This document shows positions 11,349 through 22,260 of a stretch of 64,000 nucleotides of DNA, in pieces (within the stretch, counting starts at the first letter, position 1; every line of letters starts with the position of its first letter). The notes beneath the pieces were generated by a model. The model searched no databases and was not told the DNA's origin. It saw only the letters and a list, made by a program, of their open reading frames with translations. Origin of the DNA: Lonicera japonica (taxonomy: Eukaryota > Streptophyta > Magnoliopsida > Dipsacales > Caprifoliaceae); NCBI GenBank assembly GCA_021464415.1, contig CM038466.1, positions 27,219,017-27,283,016 on the forward strand, written 5' to 3'. The position numbers were made by a program, and so were the translations under genes.

Positions 11349-14300
11349 ATGCCAAGATCAGCAGAGAAAGAACACCCAATTAAGGCCTTTGGATGGGCCA
11401 CCCGCAACTATTCTGGTGGTCTCTCCCCTTTCAAATTCTCGAGAAGGTTCTTAATTAATTTCTTTACTTTATGTATGATGATGATGATGATCAGAGTATC
11501 AAATCTGTTATTTTTGTAATTTGTTGTTCAAATGTTAGTTAAATTGTTTTTGAATTTGTTGTTGATGAATTGATGATTTTGGTGTTGTAGAGCTACGGGT
11601 GAGAAGGATGTGAGGATCAAGGTGTTGTATTGTGGATTCTGTGTTTGGGACGTTCAAGTCATGAGTGGCGGACCATTTCCTATGGTTCCTGGGTATTCTT
11701 CTTTCTCTCTCCCTATATAATTAAGATCCTTGTCCTAGATGGTAAAAATGGTAAAACCTAGGTTGCTCTATTTGATAACAAGATGGAAAATTATAGGAAG
11801 AACAATGGATTAGTGTAACAAGTTGAAAAATCAGTCGTGTGGTAAGATATTTTCTATTTTATGGTCATTTTTATGACCCTTCTTGTCTTTTTATGGAAAT
11901 TTTTTCTTCTTTCCCGACTAAAGAAATTTTTTTCTAGGTGAACATCTCATGATATCTCTTAACTTATTTTTCAACTTTTCAAATGAACCAAGTGTTTAGT
12001 TTTTCATTTTTCATCTTGTTATCAAACGAGGCTTAAAGCAGAATATATGCAAATGCGCACTCTTCCCTTACAAGCTGGCTTTCAGGGTAAGTTCTACCCA
12101 TGAGCATGACAAATAGTACCATAGTAGGCACCCACCATGTCGGGTATCGGAACGGATGTAGTTCAGCTAATTATAGAGTGTCAGGTATGGGACTGGACAT
12201 AGTTGGCTGGATGGACCGTCTACACGGAAGTCTAGTACTGCATTTCAAATAGAGGGGAATTTTGAAAAAGTGCTCAGTCATCCACTTATCATTTTCAAAG
12301 TTTGAGATCCTTCTTCACTAATTGTGCAATTGATGACTTGAAAACTCACCTTTTTATTACTACTGATTGATTTGTGCATCTGCACTAATCCATACAGGCA
12401 TGAGATTGTGGGCGAAGTAACAGAAGTGGGCAAAAGAGTTACAAAATTCAAAGTTGGGGACAAAGTCGGTGTCGGATGTTTAGTCGGATCCTGTAGATCA
12501 TGCGAGAACTGCAATAACGACCTTGAAAGCTATTGTCCCGATGTGAGACTCATTATTGGCGGTCAATACTTTGATGGAACTTCCACACATGGTGGCTTCG
12601 GTGACTCAATGGTTGCTGACGAGCATTTTGTTATTCGCTGGCCGGAGAATTTGCCGCTCGATTCTGGTGCTCCTCTCTTATGTGGTGGGATCACGGCTTA
12701 CAGCCCCATGAAATATTATGGACTCGACAAGCCTGGCATGCATTTGGGTGTGGTCGGTCTAGGTGGGTTGGGTCATATAGCCGTGAAATTGGCGAAGGCA
12801 TTTGGAGCTAAGGTGACAGTGATTAGTACGTCCCCTAACAAGAAGGACGAAGCCATTAAGAATCTTGGTGCTGATTCGTTCTTGCTTAGCCGTGACCAGG
12901 AGCAGCTGCAGGTACTAGGCTTTTCTTTTACAATTGGGTGACATAATTTAGGGACACGTTTTAAAGACACAATGATGTGTCATTTATGCACTGGTCAGCA
13001 TTAAATTTTGTGTAAGATCTACTTGTGATAGACTATGACAAATTTAAAAACTAGAGGGGAAGAATACGGGGATAAAATAGTATAGATGTTATATACATGT
13101 TTATTTTGCAATAAATTAGATTGAATACAACTATAGAAAGACAAAAGTAATATGAAATCATACATTGCCTTTTATATATGTGCTTCAATAACCCTACTTT
13201 GAATATAAATTTTGCATTTGAAACTTGAAACAATTTACACTTGTATCCCTTCTTTCTTCAAAAAAAATAAAATGATAAATAGCCCCAACTTTGGGTCTAA
13301 GGTAACGCAAAATTTATCCTCAACTGTCCGAAATTAAGAGTCTTTGTTTGACTTTCACATATTTCAGGAAAATACTTAATGTAACCAGTATTGAAGATCA
13401 AAACTAATATACTGTGAAGCACGGGTACTTCATTTTTTTCTGGGTACCCGTTTGGACACGGCTCGGGTACGGGTACGGGTGGGACACGGCTGGGACACGC
13501 CACGTGGCGTGTCCAATAAAAATAATATTAAATTTTGTTGGACACGGCTAAAACGGGTGTGGGTACGGTACGGCTGGGATGAAAATATAAAATTTAAGGG
13601 ATCAATTTACAATATGCAATGAACTTTGTGGGTTTTGTTTAATTAATTTTATAAATAGTATATTAAGTTATTAAGAGATGAGATGTCCCAAATATCAATG
13701 GACAAAAAATTAGGTCACGCTCAAACCTATTCTCACATCTCTCCTCTCTTCTCAACGGCCCTCTCTCATCTCAACGGCCTTATCATCGTCGTCAAGTTCT
13801 CGCCGTCCAGTCCTTCTCACTCACGACCTAGACTCGTCGTCGACCTTCTCTCTTCTACTCTTCTCACTCACGGCGGTTCAACTTTGCTTCGTCAGTCTTC
13901 TACTCTTCTCACTTGTGGCCTGGGCTCGTCGTGGACCTTCTATTTGATGCAATCCTTTCTCTTGTGGATATGACTTGTTTATTTTAAGTGATGTTAAATT
14001 TTATTTGTTTGTAGTGTTCTTTGGATATGAGTTTACATAATGCATATTATTATATAAATATATTTATTTATTTATTAAACGTGTCCCTTGCCGTACCCAT
14101 GTCCAAGTTTTTTAAGATTTGCCGTACCTGTACCTCGTACCCGTACCGGGTACGACACCCGTACCCGTGTCTGTGCTTCATAGCTAATATAACTATCTTG
14201 AGATTTGGTACAATACTTTTAGAAATGTGACACTTGATGTGAGACATCCCATAAAGAAAAGTAAAGACGCTATATTCCTATTGAAGGAGTGTCATCTATA

Positions 14301-15624
14301 ATTGGAGTATCATTTATAATTCTCATCTTGCACTGTTAAATATTGAGTAGGCTGCAGCGGGTACAATGGATGGCATTATTGATACTGTGGTTGCTGATCA
14401 TCCTATTGCACCGTTGATTAACATGCTGAAGACTCAGGGAAAGCTTGTTGTACTTGGTGGCGCATCGAAGCCAGTTGAGCTGCAAGTTTTTCCTTTGATT
14501 ATGGGTGAGCTCGCCACGTTACTTGTGTTTTTACATTTTTCTATACTAGCAATTAATAGATCTGGGTGGTTCAAGGAGGGGGAGGGGGGGCGCAGGGCAA
14601 GGCTCGAACTTGGGTGCCTTGTATGAATACTCAAACTTTCAACCACTTGAGTTTTGAGCTTAAGCCAGTTCTTTACTTGATTGTTTACTCAAGCTAGCAT
14701 TCAATTGTTGCACAATTTAGATTGCTGAGTAATCCCAATATAGTATGGGGGAACCACAATCACCTGAGTCGTTCCTTGGAGAAATATTTTATATATATGA
14801 GTTCGGATTTGTTGACCTCCTCTTGAGGGCCAACATGACCCTACTCTTTTATTGCTCACTGCATTAAAATAATAAATAAATAACAATAAGAGTGGAGGGT
14901 GATGATCACCTTCACTTGAGAAGGGTCCACAAATTTGGACTCGCAAGTCCTACTCCAGACCAATCCATGTTGCCATCATTCATTGGTCGGGCTATGGTGT
15001 TGTGGAGATCAGGCTCATGGTGGGTCCCACACTCCAACCAATCCGTGGTTGCCACATTTTATGTCAATAGACGTGTGCCCCTATATATGAGTATACATGT
15101 TAAACACCACACAGCCCAATAAAATGCAAGTCTTCACCAATTTTTACAAGAACTCGATATGACACAGCACAAAATCTCACCTTTTGAAGGCCTATTCTTC
15201 TCTTCAATTTGCCATTCATGCTTTCCAAACAAGGAACTATTGCTAAAATGGATTAATATGACACTGAGGGGTAGCTAGAGTAGTTAATCACTTGCACCAA
15301 TATGGGCCAGGTTCCCGGTTTGAGGCCCCCCTCCCCTTCAACTCAAACAATTGGTGTTTCTACAGATGTATTGCTTGTATCAGGCCAAAAAAAGGGGGAC
15401 TAATATGGCATACTATGGCAGGGAGGAGGGTTGTGGGTGGGAGCGCCGGCGGTGGACTAAAAGAGACGCAAGAGATGATTGATTTTGCAGCAAAGCACAA
15501 CGTAACAGCTGATGTTGAAGTTATCCCTATAGACTATGTGAACACCGCGGTGAAGCGCATTACAAAAGGCGACGTCAAATACCGATTCGTCATTGATATA
15601 GCAAATACATTGAAGGCTCCTTAG
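11349..15624 (+). CDS. CAD-A: atypical CAD/mannitol-dehydrogenase-family reductase with remodelled active site
   Basis: The five exons are 11349-11446, 11591-11692, 12398-12911, 14351-14504 and 15422-15624; joined they give 356 codons with no stop. The protein follows the MDR zinc-dehydrogenase plan: GHE at residues 67-69, a structural-zinc Cys cluster (GSCRSCENC...YC), LLCGGIT, the GLGGLG dinucleotide motif, VISTS, and the family C-terminus [14 protein letters not shown]. The catalytic loop reads CGFCVWDVQ where CAD-B and CAD-C have CGICHTDLH. Cys50 and Asp53 are kept, but His, Thr and the relay His become Val51, Trp52 and Gln55, and four residues are missing before VPG. The first intron donor is GTTCTT, weaker than in the paralogs. 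Mobile elements occupy introns 2, 3 and 4. In this family geissoschizine synthase and its relatives also depart from the canonical loop. CAD-A may therefore be a non-classical reductase; its substrate is unknown. Confidence 0.9.
11759..12034. mobile_element. MITE-like element in CAD-A intron 2
   Basis: The left end TATTTGATAACAAGATGG is matched in inverse orientation by CATCTTGTTATCAAACGAGG at the right end. The length (about 276 bp) and the TTTGATAACAA terminal motif fit a small inverted-repeat element. The exact ends and the target duplication are uncertain. Confidence 0.5.
13412..14183. mobile_element. Non-autonomous hAT-like element in CAD-A intron 3
   Basis: The terminal inverted repeats are CTGTGAAGCAC (left) and CTATGAAGCAC (right, reverse complement). 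They are flanked by a perfect 8-bp duplication CTAATATA at 13404-13411 and 14184-14191, the duplication size of hAT transposons. The subterminal regions are GC-rich arrays of GGGTACGG/CCGTACCC-type motifs in inverse orientation, unlike the AT-rich surroundings. The open frame at 13683-13973 is low-complexity and not considered a gene. Confidence 0.8.
15256..15402 (+). mobile_element. SINE-like tRNA-derived segment in CAD-A intron 4
   Basis: GGGGTAGCTAGAGTAGTTAA resembles a tRNA A box and GGTTCCCGGTTTGAGGC, about 30 bases downstream, a B box; an A-rich stretch follows. No clean target duplication was found. It ends just before the acceptor of the last CAD-A exon. Confidence 0.45.
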
Positions 15625-15649
15625 TTTAAGGCTTAGTCTAATATATTAT

Positions 15650-16701
15650 GGGGGCTACTATTGACACACACCATTTAACTCTCTAATACTCCATATCTCT
15701 CTAACACTCCATAGGTACACTCTCACTCTTCCTAACACTCCACCACTCCATATTTAATTTTAGGATTAATTAACATTCATCTAAAAAACACTCCACTTTT
15801 TCTCTCTACCACTCCACTCTCTCTCATCTTCAATCTTCTTCTTCCACAAATCAACACATTGCCATCAAGGATTTTTCAGAAATTCCGGTTGGAATTAAGC
15901 ATTCAACTCTCTCTATAATTCAAAAAAACAAATAACACCACTCACCCCACAATTCTCATCTTCATTTAACTATTTCTTTAACAATCTAATCGTTCCACTC
16001 TTTTTTTTTTTGAACTTTTTTGTTATTAGCTAAAAAAAGTTCCACTCGTGAACACACCGTATAAAAAAAAATTCTGCCATGGATGAAGGTTTACTCGGTT
16101 CCTAGGAACCGAGTGTTGTTCATCATACTCGGCCGAAAGGAACCGAGTAAAGCACAAGTTACTCGGTTCTGAGGAATCGAGTGGAATTGGAAAAATAACC
16201 CAAAGCTTAACTCGATTCCTTAGGACCGAGTAAGCTGTACTTTACTCGGTTCCTTAGGACCGAGTAAGCTGTACAACAGTCGGTTCCTAAGAACCGAGTA
16301 AACATTCTTCGTGTTTTGTTTCTGTTTTTTTTTTTCGTTTGTTTGTATCTAATGATTTATAAATGAAAGGAAATGTAAAGCATTAACCAAAATATAAGTA
16401 TCCTACTTCTTTTGGAGATGGATGATGATTTGGATGGTGGTGGTACTAACAATGATGGAGGTGGTGGCGGCAATGGTGGTGGTGGTGGTGATGATGATGA
16501 AGAAGAGGCGGCAGAAATGATGGTGGAGGTGGTGGTGGTGGTGATGAAGAAGAAGAAGAAGAAGAAGAAGTTGTTTAAAAGAGTGTTTAGTGGTTTAATA
16601 ATTAATTAAAAATAAAAAAAGTGGTGTGTGTCAATAAACTAATCAACATTTTTTTAAGGGAGTGTTACAGAGTAAATAGGTGTGTGTCAATAGCAGCACC
16701 C
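15650..16701. mobile_element. Terminal-inverted-repeat element with palindrome array, 25 bp after the CAD-A stop
   Basis: The ends are GGGGGCTACTATTGACACAC (left) and GGGTGCTGCTATTGACACAC (right, reverse complement). They are flanked by TATATTAT at 15642-15649 and 16702-16709. The 1052-bp interior holds six hairpin units based on ACTCGGTTCC...GGAACCGAGT and a GGT/GAA microsatellite, but no transposase. Because it starts 25 bp after the CAD-A stop codon, the original 3' untranslated region of CAD-A has been displaced and the poly(A) site probably lies inside the element. Confidence 0.8.
16093..16300. repeat. Array of six ACTCGG-type palindromes
   Basis: Six units of about 22-24 bases start near 16093, 16127, 16163, 16211, 16244 and 16278. 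Each is a near-perfect palindrome with arms ACTCGGTTCC and GGAACCGAGT. The first is perfect over 22 bases. Spacers are 10-26 bases and not conserved. Confidence 0.9.
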
Positions 16702-16709
16702 TATATTAT

Positions 16710-17197
16710 TAGCTGCTGAATAAAATCGTGTTTGCTTACTGAGAATGTGGATGTTGTTTGATGGAGATGGTATTGGGAGCTTGGGAAATGGTATAACTAA
16801 AGGTGAAATGGCTTTTGCTGAGGAAATACTCCAATAAGCTGTACTATTATTATACTTTTAAGCAACTAAAACTATATCTGCTTTGATAATAGTACTATCT
16901 AATTTAACTGAACCGTGAATAAGAAACTATTGAGATTGTGTTTGGTTAGTTGAAAATTCGATGCAATAAAAACTATTTTTGTTAGGCTTTTTAGGCTTCT
17001 TCTATGGAAAAATTTTCTTTGGGTAATGGTAAAGAAATTTTTTACACAAAACATAAATAATGATGAAAGACATATATTTACAAAATTGAGTATAAGATGG
17101 AGAGTATTTCATCACATGTTTCAACTTATTTTTTATCTTTTCATCTAAATTAATTATTTTTTTATTATTTTTCATGTTATTATCAAACAGAGCCTTA
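16710..17197. other. AT-rich non-coding stretch, probably a second diverged MITE
   Basis: Its right end (TTATTATCAAACAGAGCC at about 17177-17194) resembles a MITE terminus, but I could not place a matching left end. No gene is seen. Confidence 0.4.
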
Positions 17198-17478
17198 GGC
17201 TCTGTTCGATTGCAAAGATGGAAAAGGAAAATAAATTTAGTTAGTTTGTGTGAAAAGATAGAAAATAAGGTGAGAGATGTTATTCATTTTATGACTATAT
17301 ATCTTCCATCTTTCAATATATTTGGTGGAAAATTTTTACTCACCACCTAGCAAAGAAAATTTCTTCATGGAAAAACTTAAAAATCAAAATGATACCACCT
17401 CTATCACTCAACTTATTTTTCATCTTTTTACCAAAATTAACTCAATTTTTTTTTTCCACTTTGCAATCAAACAGAGCC
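17198..17478. mobile_element. Tourist-like MITE (GGCTCTGTTCGATTGCAAAG family)
   Basis: The ends GGCTCTGTTCGATTGCAAAG and CTTTGCAATCAAACAGAGCC are inverted repeats, flanked by TTA at 17195-17197 and 17479-17481. A 3-bp TTA duplication is typical of PIF/Harbinger-type MITEs. A related copy lies at 39103-39386. Confidence 0.88.
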
Positions 17479-18049
17479 TTAATGTAATAAGTTTTCCATG
17501 CAAATAAAATTTTGTTTTTATGTTCGATTAATTTATGTCAACACAAGAATCTCTTTATTACGAAACCAAAGAGTTGATAACTTCATTCCTTTAAGATAGG
17601 ACCCAACAAGAAGTTGCAAGCTTTAATTATTTGAGCAATGGATAAGATTCATTAACAAGAAGGATAATACACGTCAGCGAGGCTGCGATATCATTTGGAG
17701 ACGGAAACATCAATTTCAATACCCTCAAGGTCAAATAGGATGGAGACGTGATATGAGACAGCATGTTAATATTTTTAGAAAATAATTATAAATGATATTT
17801 ATGGATTTCCCTTTAGAATAAAGAATCATTTTTTAAGAAACTTAATTTAAAGGATAATTATTATAATAAAGGATAATTTTTTTAATTAAAGATAAAATAT
17901 TTATTATTTTAATTAATTAAATTGAATTATAATACTACTCTTTTTAAAAATAAATATACTACTAAAGTGTTGAGTTTTGTTTGATCCGCACCTACTAATG
18001 AGAGGGTATGATTTTCAATTCTGTCGTAGACCAGTTTAAAAATTTTTAA
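17479..18049. other. AT-rich intergenic stretch
   Basis: No gene, repeat array or element boundary recognised. Confidence 0.6.
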
Positions 18050-18370
18050 GCCTCGTTTGGTTCACGGATTTTAGTATTCGGGAAAAGAAAGTCGTTTCTT
18101 TCTTTTGTTTGGTAAGCAAAAATTCCGGAAACACTTTCCCGAGAGAGGAAAAAGTTGGGGGTAAAACTATTCCTCTCAAAACACATGAGATTGATTTTCC
18201 CATGTGATTTTCAAGCATTTATTACAAAAATTTTGGACAATAATACCCTTAGCTAAATACTTTTCATGCTTTACCAAACACAAAAAAAGAAATTTGACAT
18301 GAAATTTAGTTTCCTACATCCATGAGAAAGATAAGGAAATTGATTTCTCTTCCGTGAATCAAACGAGACC
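18050..18370. mobile_element. Tourist-like MITE (GCCTCGTTTGGTTCACGG family)
   Basis: The left end GCCTCGTTTGGTTCACGG and right end CCGTGAATCAAACGAGACC are inverted repeats, flanked by TAA on both sides. Interior sequence is shared, in opposite orientation, with the MITE at 35397-35722 in CAD-B intron 2. Confidence 0.82.
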
Positions 18371-18703
18371 TAATTAGTACTGACCATAGTCAATCTAGAG
18401 ATATACATATTTTTGTACAGAAATTACAATATTTAATATTATTTTGCATATATTATATATATTTTTGGATGCTTATTCTAATATTGTGTTTAAAGTATTG
18501 GGCTCTTTGCATAACCTATAAGAACTTTTATTGCATCCAGGACTCATCTGCACTGTGCACGTCTTCAAGGCTAAACATGGTGCCAACAAGTCATATTTGA
18601 GTTGTACTACATATTCGAGTACTCTAAAATGATAAAAATCATTTTCAAAATAAAATTAAGTAATCTTAATTATTAATTTTAAATTGAATAATTTAAATTC
18701 AAA
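18371..18703. other. AT-rich intergenic stretch
   Basis: No gene or element end recognised. Confidence 0.55.
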
Positions 18704-19595
18704 GGAGCATGTATTCAATTCAAATTTTAAAAGATTTTTATTAACTTTTTAAAATTCATGGATTCTTCTAAATCAATAGATTATTTTAAATCTATATAGA
18801 ATCTAAAATATTTTAATAAACCCATGCAGACTCTAACAAATTTTAAAGAACTAACTATTTAGTATTTCTATAAATTTTAATAAATTTATTGATTCTTCTA
18901 ATTATAATAAAAATTTCAAAGGATAAATAATAAAAGAATTTTGATTACGACTTTAAAGTAATAAGCAAATTATAAATCTACTACAAATGGTCCAGATCGA
19001 GTCTAAAAACTCAACGGATTGATTTTTTTTGCCCTTTCTATTATATTTCCATTTTCTCTCTAAAAAAATTCATAAAAGGGGAAAAACAAATCAAAGAGGC
19101 GACACTCTATAATTTCGGAAGGACTAATTGAATAATTAAAATTTTGAAAGTAACAGTATCTAAAAAAAAGGCTTTAGATAGAGTAAATGAAGTAGAATGA
19201 TTTAAATAGATTATATAGACGAAAAAAGAAATAATACATAGGGGTTGGGAAAAGAAGATGTTTTATAAATAGAGAGAATGTAGTAGTATAGTTTAATAGA
19301 TTTTAGAGACAAAAAAAATAATACCTAGTATTTAGGAGAAATAAATCTTCCACTTGAACAGAAGAGTTGTCAGTGGATTTGTTATTTATAAAAATACTCT
19401 TAAATCCACCAAAATCTATGAATTTATAAAAAAATTTCAAAATTTATTGAGTTTTGAATATCATATTATTTAAAAAAACTATTAATCTTAATTGAATACT
19501 ATAAGATTTTAAAAGACTTTTAAAAGCATAACTAAATAATCATGGATTTTCAAAATCCAAAAAAATCATATAAAATATAAATTGAATACACTCCC
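18704..19595. mobile_element. Possible inverted-repeat element with GTATTCAAT ends
   Basis: The left end GGAGCATGTATTCAATTC faces the right end, which read in reverse complement is GGGAGTGTATTCAATTTA. The interior is extremely AT-rich with local inverted repeats. No target duplication was found and no coding is present. Confidence 0.5.
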
Positions 19596-20365
19596 TAAGT
19601 CTCATTAAAAGAATTATTTCTTTGGCCAATATTCTATCAAATAAATTTTAATCGGGTCCGTTTTCTCCCACCTCACTAAGAATAAAATATTGTAGTTCTC
19701 CCCCAACCCCTACTTCTGTAGAGGCTTGTAGCAAAAACAATAACTCGTGCCATATTTGAGTAAAACAAAGAATTATTGTTTATTTTAAAAATTAGAAATG
19801 TTCGGTAGCTTACGTTATATTAATTTAACTCACTTTTATTATGCAATTAACAATTTAAAATTAATTTAAGCGGTGCGTATTTGGAGAACACATGAGAATT
19901 ATTGGAGCAGTGTGGTTTTAAGTATTTAAATGCCATATATTAAAAGAATTTTTTTTGAAAATAAGATCTAAATTCTCTTTATTTAAATAAAAATTATAAA
20001 TTCTACATGAATATAAAATATTGACATATCAATATGTCAGTCACTCATTAGTTAGAATGAAATGTGATATAATTCTTTTAAGGACTTTGCTAAGGTGAAA
20101 GTCACTGTAAGTTTTTTAAAATTACAGTTAATTCATCACCACAAGTTTGAAATAGTTGATCACATTTACTCAAACTCTATCTTTGGTTTAAAAAAAAATA
20201 CCACAATTAAAATTTTAATTACAAGATTAGGACTCTATTTTGTTTTTCGTACAAATTCACCCGTTTACATATCAATATTAAAATTGAACTTCTCCATAAG
20301 CAATTAGGAATAGGTAATGCTCACGTACTCTTCCTCCTCCTTCTCTTCTTCTTCTATATATATAT
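19596..20365. other. AT-rich intergenic stretch
   Basis: No gene or element recognised. A short TC/TA microsatellite (about 20328-20366) abuts the next Helitron-like end. Confidence 0.55.
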
Positions 20366-21738
20366 ATTAGGTATTGCCCGTGCCGTCCGGCACAGTGAAA
20401 TAAAAAAATATATTAAAGAGATCCTATGTTCGAATTGTACATGCCAACTTTACTAAATTCACATAATAAACTATCATATATAAGAATGACATTAGGTGGG
20501 ACTTACGGGTTTTTTTTGCCAAATCTTGAATCGTTAAAACCCATATATATTTAACATTCATTTTGAACCCAAATTTGATGAGTGCACTCACGGGATGATT
20601 TTTTTTGGATTTTTAGTCTCAAATTTTAGATTAAAGCTTTTTTTTCAGCTGTTTTTTTTAAGTTTTTTTTTTTTTTTTTTAGATTCCAAATTTGATAAGT
20701 TTTCAAATTTCAAGTTTTTATTTACACTATTCAGTGCAATGCACTTACGGTTTGATTCTTTCAGATTAACATTAAACCTAAAGATTAAAACTCATATATA
20801 TTTAACATTAATTTTGAACACAAATTTAATACAATGCGCTTACGGTTGGATTTTTTCAAATTTCTACATCTATCTTAGGCTTTTTTTTCATCTGTTTTTT
20901 TTTTGAACCCAAATTTGATAAGTTTTCAATTAGTCTGAAATTTTAGATTTCAAATTTTTATTTACACTATTCACTGCAATGCACTTACGGTTTGATTCTT
21001 TCAAATTAAAATTAAACCCAAAGATTAAAACTCATATATATTTAACATTAATTTTGAACACAAATCTATATTACAATGCCCTTATACTTTGATTCTTTCA
21101 AATTTCTACATCTATCTTGGGCTTTTTTTTCAGTTTTTTTTTTTGAACCCAAATTTGATAAGTTTTCATTTAGTCTCAAATTCTAGATTTCAAGTTTTTG
21201 CTTACATTATTCATTGCAATGCACTTACGGTTTGATTCTCTTAAATTAACATTAAACCCAAAGATTAAAACTAATATATATTCAACATTAATTTTGAACA
21301 AAAAAATTTCTACATCTATCTTGGGCTTTTTTCAAGTTTTTCAAACAAAAAAATTTGGTAAGTGCACCCACGGGTGTATTTTTTCTGTTTTTTTTTTTTT
21401 TGATAAGTGTCTCAAATTTCAGATTTCAAGTTTTTATTTATCATTAAAGCCAAAGATGAAAACCCATATATTTTTAACATTAATTTTAAAACCCAAATTT
21501 TGACACATTGCATGTATGAATTACACTGAAGTTTAATGCAACGTTTTTTTTTGGCCTAACTGCAACTTTTAAATTTTTAATGCAATGTACAGTGCATTTT
21601 GAACCCAATTTTGACACCCTTAATTTTTATTTTTTTTCATTTTGAACCCAAGTTTTAAAACCCAAATTTTGACACACTGCATCTTGTTTTTTTTTTTTCA
21701 TTTTGAACCCAAAGTCCCCGAAACTATATTATATTAGA
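20366..21738 (-). mobile_element. Non-autonomous Helitron-like element with internal 240-bp tandem repeat
   Basis: The minus-strand 3' end is hairpin GTGCCGGACGGCACGGG (plus-strand 20377-20393), a short spacer and CTAAT (plus ATTAG at 20366-20370). The other end reads TCTAATATAATATAG on the minus strand, ending near 21738. The interior has a tandem repeat whose landmark GCACTTACGGTTTGATTCT recurs at 20741, 20981 and 21221, a period of exactly 240. Phe-rich open frames here are translations of T-rich DNA and not genes. Confidence 0.75.
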
Positions 21739-22255
21739 ATAAGAAATTAAAACATACATACATACATACATGAAGAAAGGAACAAAACTCACATACATAC
21801 ATACATGAAGAGAGGAACAAAACTCACATATATACATGAAAAAAAAATACATGGAATGACATACATACATGAAGAGAGAAGCACAAATTCAAACACAATA
21901 AAAATAGAAACCAAGGAGCACCTCTTTTGGTTCCGGAGATAGAGGCAACGGAAGTCGGAAGTTTACACAGAAGAGGTGGTGGTGTAGGTGTAAACATTAG
22001 CGATTGTTTAACCATGAAGGTTTAAGAGAGGAAATAAGTAGAGAGAATGAAAAATTTGAGAGGGATGGATGAGAGAGACATAGAGAAAATACTATTGTCT
22101 ATTTTTAGTAAATCTTGAGAGAGAGGGAAAGAGTGTAAAATGTTTGAAATTTCAAAATTCAAAATTTGAGTGTGTAAAATGTTTGAAATTTGAAATTTCT
22201 TTTCTATAATTATATTAAGGTGTAGAGAGAGAAATGTGATTTGGTTTCTTGATTT
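21739..22255. other. Non-coding stretch with CATACATACATA repeats
   Basis: A degenerate ACATACATACATGAAGAGAG repeat occurs three times between about 21755 and 21875, followed by AT-rich sequence. No supportable gene. Confidence 0.55.
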
Positions 22256-22260
22256 GATAT

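Noticed and set aside
13683..13973. 96-residue open frame in CAD-A intron 3
   Set aside because: Lies within the hAT-like element in CT-rich low-complexity sequence.
11349..15624. Calling CAD-A a pseudogene because of transposons in introns and the altered loop
   Set aside because: All exon joins keep frame, splice sites are GT-AG, the 12-base deletion is in frame and zinc-binding cysteines remain; decay alone would be expected to leave stops.
16412..16609. Gly/Asp/Glu-rich 65-residue open frame
   Set aside because: Direct translation of GGT/GAT/GAA microsatellite inside a TIR element.
20595..21503. Phe/Leu-rich open frames suggesting membrane proteins
   Set aside because: They fall in a T-rich 240-bp tandem repeat of a Helitron-like element.
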